Positions 15,401 through 20,391 of a DNA stretch of 20,391 bases are shown in pieces. Source of the DNA: Bacteroides_F sp964482605 (GTDB lineage Bacteria; Bacillota; Clostridia; Lachnospirales; Lachnospiraceae); the NCBI GenBank assembly GCA_964482605.1, contig CAYZYS010000027.1:1-20391 (forward strand). The letters run 5' to 3'. The first letter of the stretch is position 1. Every line of letters begins with the position of its first letter. Below the pieces are notes generated by a model. That model searched no databases. It saw only the letters and a program-made list of their open reading frames with translations, and was not told where the DNA came from. The position numbers were made by a program, and so were the translations under genes.

Positions 15401-17658
15401 CGGTAAGCAACATTGAATTTACAAAGTCCCAGGGCTCAATGAGCGTTGCGGAGGCTACCAAGACCACACCTGAGTTCAAGGTTTATTCCTCCAATGTATC
15501 AGCTACGGCAAACTACTTGTTCATCGGTGGTTCCAACGTGGCAGGTACGCTTAAGTTTTATGTGGATGGTTCACTTAACAAGACCGTTGAGCTTGAGGCA
15601 AACACACCTGTTTCAATTCCTGTGACACTGTGGACCAAGTCTTCAACCAACAACATGAGCTATGAGTTCACTCCGGCTGCTTCGGAAGACCTTGCAAACA
15701 GTAATACGATAACGGGAAGCCTCAAGGTTACCTGGAAGAGTGTCGGTGAGCAGGGTGAGACAATCATAGTGTCACCTGACGGAAGCAAGGACGGCGAGGG
15801 CACAATGGAAAGCCCGATGGATGTGCAGACGGCAATTAACCTTGCACAGCCTGGACAGATGATTGTCATGCTGGACGGAACATATTATCCTACATCAGAT
15901 TATGTAATACCAAGGAGCGTAAGCGGTACTGCGGATGCACCGATAGTAATCATGGCGCAGAATCCGGGCAAGGTGGTTGTTGACGGCTCCAACATGAGCA
16001 GCTCCAACGGTCTTATGACATTGGTTGCAAGCTACTGGCAGGTATACGGCATTGACTTTACCAACAGCCCTGGAAAGGGATTCGGGCTGTCAGGCAATTA
16101 CAATACCGTTGAGATGTGTAATTTCTACAAGAACAAGAATACGGGACTTCAGATAAGCAGGTATTCAGGGGAGCCTAATTCAAGTGAGTTGTGGCCAAGC
16201 TACAATCTTGTGAAGAACTGCGATGCCTATGACAACTGCGATGACGGACGCAATGATGCGGATGGATTCGCTGCAAAGCTTACCTGCGGTGAGGGAAATG
16301 TGTTCTATGGATGTATTTCCCACAACAACATTGACGATGGCTGGGATCTTTTCGCCAAGTCAACAACTGGTTCGATAGGTGCGGTTACGATTGAGAACTG
16401 CGTTACCTACAGCAACGGATGGCTTACCTATGAAGACCCTGCAGAGGTTGGATATGGCGAGGGCAACGGCTTCAAGCTTGGCGGTGAGAATATGCCGGGC
16501 GCACACAAGCTCATCAACTGCGTATCCTTCAACAATGCAGGAAAGGGCATAACAAGTAACTCAGGTCCTGACTGCCAGGTAATCAATTGCACGGCTTACA
16601 ACAATTCACTTAAGGGTGGTACGTATAATGTGAGCCTGTACACCAAGACATCCAATGTAAAGGGCTGGAAGCTAAGCGGCGTCATTTCCATTGCAACCAA
16701 TGGGACAACGGCTGCAGAGCTTGGCTCCTCCAACGGTGTTGTGTACTCACTGAGGTCGGAAAACAACTACCTGTTTGACGGCAGCCACTCATACAACACA
16801 CTCGGTGTTGAGGCAAAAGAGGATTGGTTTGAGAGTGTTGACGTGAGTGTTCTGCCTACAAGAAATGCAGACGGAACAATCAACATGCATGGTCTTCTTG
16901 TCCTTAAGGCAAGTGCTCCTGCCGATGCAGGCGCAAGGCTTGACACCACAAGCGACAAGGCAAAGTCGGTTCAGCCGGTTGCAGGTAAGATTGTGACAGG
17001 CTCTGCGGCATATGTTGATGATGACGATGACGACGATGATGATGACGATGCTTCTGCCGTTACGGTTACAACAACCGATACAGGCCTTAATGTAATTGGT
17101 GAGTCAGTGGGCGTGATTGTCCCTGCCGGAACAATCATCAGGAATGCAGCAGGCGAGATTGTGACCTCAGGTGATGTCTATATCAAGGCAGCACAGGAGA
17201 ATGAGGAGAGCCGCTTAAGGATTGAAAACGCCATGACTGAAAATGGCATTGCCTTTGGCGAGGGAACGGGTGTCAACTTCTATGAGGTTACATTTGAGGA
17301 TGCATTTGGCAATCCGCTTACATTTGAGGGAAGCCTGCTTGTGACCTTTAAGTTCCCTGAGGGCACAGGAGTCAGCGGATTCTCATACAAGGTGCTCCAC
17401 CTGCTTAAGAGTGGAACACTTGATGTAATGGACCCTATTGTCACAGAGGCAGGAATCAGCGTATCCGTGACAGAGCTTAGCCCGTTTGCAGTGGCATATG
17501 CGCAGGCATCGGCTGACGGCTCGGATGCAGTTGTTACCAGTGTTGTTTCTGCTGCAACGGGAGACAGGGCACCAATCCTTCCGCTTGCGGTTGTTCTTCT
17601 TGCAGCAATGGCAGCATTTGGCGGCGCTTACGGTTACAGAAGGAGAAATATGCTCTAA
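12451..17658 (+). CDS. Secreted multidomain family PL9 pectate lyase
   Basis: A 1735-residue exported enzyme that cleaves pectin backbone (polygalacturonate) by calcium-dependent beta-elimination. A signal peptide ends near AKA (about residue 36). Then follow a beta-sandwich, carbohydrate-binding-like domain (about 52-210), Fn3-like domains (217-314, 317-404), a second copy of the first domain type (405-562), further Fn3-like domains (574-664, 668-755), a laminin-G-like domain (758-992) and the PL9 right-handed beta-helix (about 1103-1510). In the helix, ADGFAAK and NNIDDGWD place Asp1271, Asp1295, Asp1296 and Asp1299 at the same spacing as the calcium ligands of Pel9A (D209, D233, D234, D237), and Lys1342 in GNGFKLGG is the likely catalytic base. 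Eleven Asp (1523-1533), a beta-rich domain, ATGD (1702-1705), a helix and RRRNML end the protein. AAGGAGATG at 12432-12440 lies upstream. Confidence 0.94.
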   Translation: MKGRFKKKLMASVMAGLMAVTLIPTGFVGGEVNAKAGEAVTLDLKEEHSKEGKVAKIIEIDDHFALMGGQQNTSNGISDKNVSVAKKPTSGYDDLGDGYIAWITGGSVSAGIDNVVNALRMKVDEKSDVTITYAAGSGIKDGSVFGLYTYTSGDEKPALAKDSQGNVFSHSASTSVTKDYTFKNVEAGTYYAGFSNKGGYISAVTITPVVTTAAKGTAPVIASAASKQNDDNSVDITWTTSTAGDGDGKVVIEKSTDGGSTFTAFKTVAYDAEAKVTDTLTGSGNYVYKVYGAVGDTNNADTDAKTTALIEYTLKLDTPKISSVATKALNNATYVQWGKVAEVDGYTVTVYEGDSVKKAYNVESTETGYDIEGLTAGTEYSFTVTAKKGNESTVSEKVTFTAQEFVGFTADALADTDKSGDDSDFTQYLKDSSASLKVLAVNSDKTATTENIKWSVKGNNQTCNGFAFTKRFQTESKNSSPTVGALELTITEKSYIVTYFRSASSGTTENYVIYDKANNKAVKTVKATYDLSMAIVNLDAGTYCIYPSSNKAWIYGIEIHKGSAPLNEWDSIADPVLSDATVNSDGTITVKVNGLTGPKDAEECRVTLYQNGYEVSTESLDSVDEDGATVTFKPKNDGTYTMKAVLVRSGEADKVSDEVSVTGFKKPIDTPTVTWTKNLGNGSVYLDWDNVEADSYEVAYSTDGKDYTAAATGLTTGNYTVTGLTVGQQYYFKVTAKMAGYDDVPYETAAFTVTQDEGNEWFAAAIGSQTSGTMTLDGSSKELTTAAGEISGLTAPASGTTVSFSNAGNGKIADSEDGFMYYYTRINPNTENFKLTATFTIDNLDKVDNQTGFGIYAVDKAGFGSKDAKYFNSVSVGNFKASNGNKHQNVSRLTTGYVSYDTENNADVTRNLDNSHIFSVQPDSDTLKVGDTFTYTLEKTNDSYIASMTGADGNIVWTGTASMAVQEDGSMCVGVASARCVGVTVSNIEFTKSQGSMSVAEATKTTPEFKVYSSNVSATANYLFIGGSNVAGTLKFYVDGSLNKTVELEANTPVSIPVTLWTKSSTNNMSYEFTPAASEDLANSNTITGSLKVTWKSVGEQGETIIVSPDGSKDGEGTMESPMDVQTAINLAQPGQMIVMLDGTYYPTSDYVIPRSVSGTADAPIVIMAQNPGKVVVDGSNMSSSNGLMTLVASYWQVYGIDFTNSPGKGFGLSGNYNTVEMCNFYKNKNTGLQISRYSGEPNSSELWPSYNLVKNCDAYDNCDDGRNDADGFAAKLTCGEGNVFYGCISHNNIDDGWDLFAKSTTGSIGAVTIENCVTYSNGWLTYEDPAEVGYGEGNGFKLGGENMPGAHKLINCVSFNNAGKGITSNSGPDCQVINCTAYNNSLKGGTYNVSLYTKTSNVKGWKLSGVISIATNGTTAAELGSSNGVVYSLRSENNYLFDGSHSYNTLGVEAKEDWFESVDVSVLPTRNADGTINMHGLLVLKASAPADAGARLDTTSDKAKSVQPVAGKIVTGSAAYVDDDDDDDDDDDASAVTVTTTDTGLNVIGESVGVIVPAGTIIRNAAGEIVTSGDVYIKAAQENEESRLRIENAMTENGIAFGEGTGVNFYEVTFEDAFGNPLTFEGSLLVTFKFPEGTGVSGFSYKVLHLLKSGTLDVMDPIVTEAGISVSVTELSPFAVAYAQASADGSDAVVTSVVSAATGDRAPILPLAVVLLAAMAAFGGAYGYRRRNML
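17017..17049 (+). repeat. GAY triplet tract coding for eleven aspartates
   Basis: Eleven consecutive GAT/GAC codons at residues 1523-1533 of the pectate lyase form an acidic linker between the catalytic domain and the C-terminal domain. Length change by slippage would stay in frame. Confidence 0.95.
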
Positions 17659-17682
17659 TGGGCAGTGATAGCCATGTTTTGA

Positions 17683-17713
17683 CCAATTGCGTCAGGCATG
17701 CCTGATTGATTGG
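17683..17713. repeat. Palindrome TCAGGCATGCCTGA with outer CCAAT/ATTGG arms
   Basis: A perfect 14-base palindrome at 17692-17705 is framed by CCAAT (17683-17687) and ATTGG (17709-17713). It lies between the pectate lyase stop and the terminator. It may be an upstream pause hairpin or a protein-binding site. Confidence 0.6.
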
Positions 17714-17724
17714 CGAATGGCAGG

Positions 17725-17766
17725 GCAGCCCCTTGGTGATTAAGTCACCGGGGGCTGCTTTTTTTT
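17725..17766 (+). terminator. Rho-independent terminator after the pectate lyase gene
   Basis: GCAGCCCC (17725-17732) pairs with GGGGCTGC (17751-17758). An inner stem GGTGA/TCACC closes on loop TTAAG, and eight T follow at 17759-17766. This is a strong intrinsic terminator separating the lyase from the kinase gene. Confidence 0.95.
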
Positions 17767-17824
17767 CGTGTGAAAAGTGCTTTGGGCTTCATGGCTGCAC
17801 TTCAAACTTTATGGCTGCGGGGGA

Positions 17825-17853
17825 TTGATTTTTTCCATAAAAACACGTAAAAT
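17825..17853 (+). promoter_or_regulatory. Sigma-A-type promoter of the hybrid kinase gene
   Basis: TTGATT (4 of 6) at 17825-17830, a 17-base spacer and TAAAAT (5 of 6) at 17848-17853. It follows the terminator and gives a leader of about 120 bases before the kinase start. With the palindrome and terminator this accounts for most of the 323-base gap between the two genes. Confidence 0.6.
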
Positions 17854-17923
17854 CGAAGTGTATGTAGTGTTCGTGATTTTTAAGGATGAAACGTTTGGCA
17901 GGAGTATACATGCAATGATAAGC

Positions 17924-17947
17924 TGGCTCGGCACTTTGGTGCAGCCA
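17924..17947 (+). other. Hairpin in the hybrid kinase leader
   Basis: TGGCT (17924-17928) and AGCCA (17943-17947) flank GCAC-TTTG-GTGC, giving a 5 bp plus 4 bp stem with a two-base bulge. There is no U-tract, so it is not a terminator. It lies 34 bases before the kinase start and its function is unknown. Confidence 0.35.
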
Positions 17948-17981
17948 TGGGTTATGCAGGGATTGGGGATTAGTGGTCAAT

Positions 17982-20391
17982 ATGAAGAAATGTAAGGCAT
18001 TTCTGTGGGTGCTTGTTGCACTTCAGTTGTTCGTGATTGTGCTGACGCTGTTTACCGCAAGGGTGGACAACATGACGCTGGGCAACGGCCAGGTTGATGA
18101 ATTTAACAGCGGCTGGACCGTCATCAGGGAGGATGGCTCCAGGCAGGAGCTTGAGAGCATTCCAAGGACGGTGGACAGCAAGGCTGGGGAAACCATCGTC
18201 ATTGAGAACGTCATTCCGCAGGAATTTGCGGGAAAGACGATGTTTTTTCTTTCGGCGGACAAGACTGTCAGGGTCATGGTGGATGGCAGTGAGATATACA
18301 GCTTTGGCGTGGATGATGAGAGGATGTTCGGGCATACCCCTGGCAGTGTTGAGAATTTTGTCGACCTGCCGCAGGATTTGGGAACCGGAATTATAAGGAT
18401 TGAGATGGTTTCGCCGTATGAGGGCTATGGCGGTCATATCTCCGCCATAAGCGTTGCGTCAAGGGATACCGCCATACTTCATATGTTCAGGTCCAACATG
18501 GGAAATCTTGTGCTTAACCTTTCCATGGTTTTCTCAGGGCTTCTTCTTGTGCTTCTTGCGCTTTTGCAGCATATATCGGGGAAGAACCGCTATGGCATGG
18601 CGTACATGGGCGCATTCTGCTTTGCGATGAGCGTGTACTGCTTTATCGAGACCAAGATGCTCCATATGCTTTATGGCAACCAGACGCTTTATTCGGTATT
18701 GGTTTTCCTGATTTTGATGATTATGCCGGTGCTGTTTTCCATATATTACAATATCAGGTTCCAGGAGCTGTATGAGAAGCGCTTCAGGTGCATATTCATA
18801 TTGTGCAGCATTAACACAGTCACACAGATTATATTACAAATGTTGAATGTATTTGACTTTATGGATATGGCAAAATTTTCACACTTGCTGATATTCATTA
18901 CGATAATCACGATATTCGTAAGCCATGTCCAGCACAGGGTGAAATTCCCTGATGATGGCTCGGCGCCTGAGATTGTGGCGCTTGCGTTCCTGCTCTTTGG
19001 AAGCATGACGGATTTGGCGAGAACCTATGTATACGGCACGGGTGACTTAGGTAAATACAGCCGTATAGGCGCTGCTGTGTACTGCGTGACGCACGCCATT
19101 GTGTATGTCGTGAGGATAACCAGGGATTATTCCAACAGCGTCGCGCAAAATGCAATGCTTTTGCAGCGCGAGGTGGAGACGGCGGAGGAGCAGAACAGGC
19201 TTCTCAGTGTTGCGAGGGATGAGGCTGAGGCGGCAAGGCGTGAGGCTGACGAGGCGAATAAGGCAAAGAGCGGGTTCCTTGCCAACATGAGCCATGAGAT
19301 TCGCACGCCGATTAATGCGATTCTTGGCATGGATTCCATGATACTGCGTGAGGCAAAGGACCAGAGCGTGCTGTCCTACGCCCGTGACATACAGAGTGCA
19401 AGCCGTAACCTTTTGTCACTGATTAATGACATCCTTGATTTTTCCAAGATAGAATCGGGGAAGATGGACATAATTGAGGGTGAGTATGAGCTGGGTGACA
19501 TGCTGAATGACTGCTACAACACGGTGGCATTCAAGGCGAAGGACAAGGATTTGAACCTGACATTTGTGAATGACCCGGGGATTCCAAGGCGGCTGTACGG
19601 CGATGAGATGAGGGTGCGCCAGATTGTAATCAACATCCTCAACAATGCCATCAAATACACCAAGGAGGGCAGCGTTGAGCTCAATGTGGGCTTTGGGTGG
19701 ATTGATGCGGAGCACATCAATCTTGTTGTCAAGGTGAAGGACACGGGAATGGGGATATCCGCAGAGAACCAGAAGAAGCTGTTCACCTCATTCCAGAGGC
19801 TTGATGAGAAGAATACGCGAACCATAGAGGGGACGGGGCTTGGGCTTACAATCGTGAAGCAGCTCCTTGACCTTATGAATGGCTCGATACAGGTTGAAAG
19901 CAAATATGGGCTGGGTTCAACATTTACAATAACAATCCCGCAGGCAATATTCGCAAATGTGCCGCTTGGCGAGTTCACGGTGACGGAGCACAGCAGTGAT
20001 GAGCAGCAGGTATACAGGATGGGCTTTACCGCACCAAAGGCGAAGATTCTCGTGGTGGATGATGTTCCATTGAACCTGAAGGTTGTGACGGCGCTCCTCA
20101 AGGAGACAAAGATACAGGTTGATACCGCGTCAAGCGGCAGTGCGTGCCTGGAGATGGTGGAGGAGAACCATTACGACATCATTTTCCTTGACCACCTCAT
20201 GCCGCAGATGGATGGCCTTGAGACCATGAACCGAATGAAGGAGATGGCGTGGTCAATCAACAAGGACACACCTGTCATAATGCTGACCGCCAATGCACTG
20301 GTTGGGGCGAGGGAAGGCTACATCAATGCGGGATTCCGGGATTACATGTCCAAGCCCATCAAGGAAGCCGAGCTTGATGACATGCTGCTCA
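17982..20391 (+). CDS. Hybrid sensor histidine kinase (7TM-type sensor, HisKA, HATPase, REC), 3' truncated
   Basis: Membrane sensor kinase with the frame open to the window end, 803 codons seen. A first helix (about 5-24) is followed by a roughly 140-residue probably extracytoplasmic domain, then about seven closely spaced helices (about 170-390) resembling the 7TMR-DISM layout, and a short Glu/Ala-rich coiled coil (QREVETAEEQN...EADEANKAKS). The kinase core has SHEIRTPINAILGMD (phosphoacceptor His438), the N box NILNNA (Asn555), G1 DTGMGIS (Asp587) and G2 GTGLGL (617-622). The receiver domain has D693/D694, phosphoacceptor D737 in FLDHLMP and K791 in MSKPI. Such hybrids relay phosphate His-Asp and usually need a further His or REC partner, which may lie beyond the window. 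Start by first ATG; the ribosome binding site is weak and GTG at 17973 is an alternative. Confidence 0.93.
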   Translation, partial: MKKCKAFLWVLVALQLFVIVLTLFTARVDNMTLGNGQVDEFNSGWTVIREDGSRQELESIPRTVDSKAGETIVIENVIPQEFAGKTMFFLSADKTVRVMVDGSEIYSFGVDDERMFGHTPGSVENFVDLPQDLGTGIIRIEMVSPYEGYGGHISAISVASRDTAILHMFRSNMGNLVLNLSMVFSGLLLVLLALLQHISGKNRYGMAYMGAFCFAMSVYCFIETKMLHMLYGNQTLYSVLVFLILMIMPVLFSIYYNIRFQELYEKRFRCIFILCSINTVTQIILQMLNVFDFMDMAKFSHLLIFITIITIFVSHVQHRVKFPDDGSAPEIVALAFLLFGSMTDLARTYVYGTGDLGKYSRIGAAVYCVTHAIVYVVRITRDYSNSVAQNAMLLQREVETAEEQNRLLSVARDEAEAARREADEANKAKSGFLANMSHEIRTPINAILGMDSMILREAKDQSVLSYARDIQSASRNLLSLINDILDFSKIESGKMDIIEGEYELGDMLNDCYNTVAFKAKDKDLNLTFVNDPGIPRRLYGDEMRVRQIVINILNNAIKYTKEGSVELNVGFGWIDAEHINLVVKVKDTGMGISAENQKKLFTSFQRLDEKNTRTIEGTGLGLTIVKQLLDLMNGSIQVESKYGLGSTFTITIPQAIFANVPLGEFTVTEHSSDEQQVYRMGFTAPKAKILVVDDVPLNLKVVTALLKETKIQVDTASSGSACLEMVEENHYDIIFLDHLMPQMDGLETMNRMKEMAWSINKDTPVIMLTANALVGAREGYINAGFRDYMSKPIKEAELDDMLL

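Noticed and set aside
17777..17995. 72-residue plus-strand open frame between the terminator and the kinase
   Set aside because: It spans the proposed kinase promoter and overlaps the kinase start; no good ribosome binding site, no recognisable domain.

Overview
The window looks like a chromosomal segment of a Gram-positive Firmicute, most likely a Lachnospiraceae member (Clostridia). The basis is a Spo0A-type response regulator, a lipobox lipoprotein, a very large secreted multidomain pectate lyase with a positively charged C-terminal membrane anchor, strong GGAG-type ribosome binding sites, and arginine coded largely by AGG. No 16S rRNA or other marker is present, so the genus cannot be named. 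There are no tRNA or rRNA genes, CRISPR arrays, transposases or phage genes.

Region 1 (1-8299, + strand) is a cell-surface polysaccharide or glycolipid locus. In order it holds a DegT/DnrJ/EryC1/StrS sugar aminotransferase, an SGNH-hydrolase lipoprotein with a repetitive Thr/Glu spacer, a Spo0A-like response regulator, an acyltransferase-3 membrane enzyme, a multi-spanning membrane protein of unknown function, an alpha/beta-hydrolase-like protein, a family-2 glycosyltransferase, and a second family-2 glycosyltransferase of the polyprenyl-phosphate (DPM1-like) type. Gaps between genes are mostly 25-95 bases. The last gene has its own near-consensus promoter. Together these enzymes could make an amino sugar, link sugars, load one onto a lipid carrier, and add or remove acyl groups.

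Region 2 (8303-9256, - strand) is one inserted gene facing the other way: a membrane-anchored, probably extracellular metallo-beta-lactamase-fold hydrolase. Its 3' end lies 3 bases from the end of the polysaccharide genes.

Region 3 (9387-12177, + strand) is a two-gene unit with its own promoter. It encodes a protein of a surface-glycan-associated family of unknown function, and a 600-residue fusion of a LicC-like nucleotidyltransferase with a HisC-like PLP aminotransferase. The fusion suggests synthesis and CDP activation of a phospho-amino-alcohol used to decorate the glycan. This is the most interesting biochemical proposal in the window.

Region 4 (12451-17658, + strand) is a 1735-residue secreted family PL9 pectate lyase. 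It carries several Fn3-like and carbohydrate-binding-like domains, two of them clearly AT-richer than the rest, and a degenerate sorting-signal-like tail. A textbook rho-independent terminator follows.

Region 5 (17982 to the window end, + strand) is a hybrid histidine kinase with a 7TM-type sensor, cut off inside its receiver domain. A promoter lies upstream of it.
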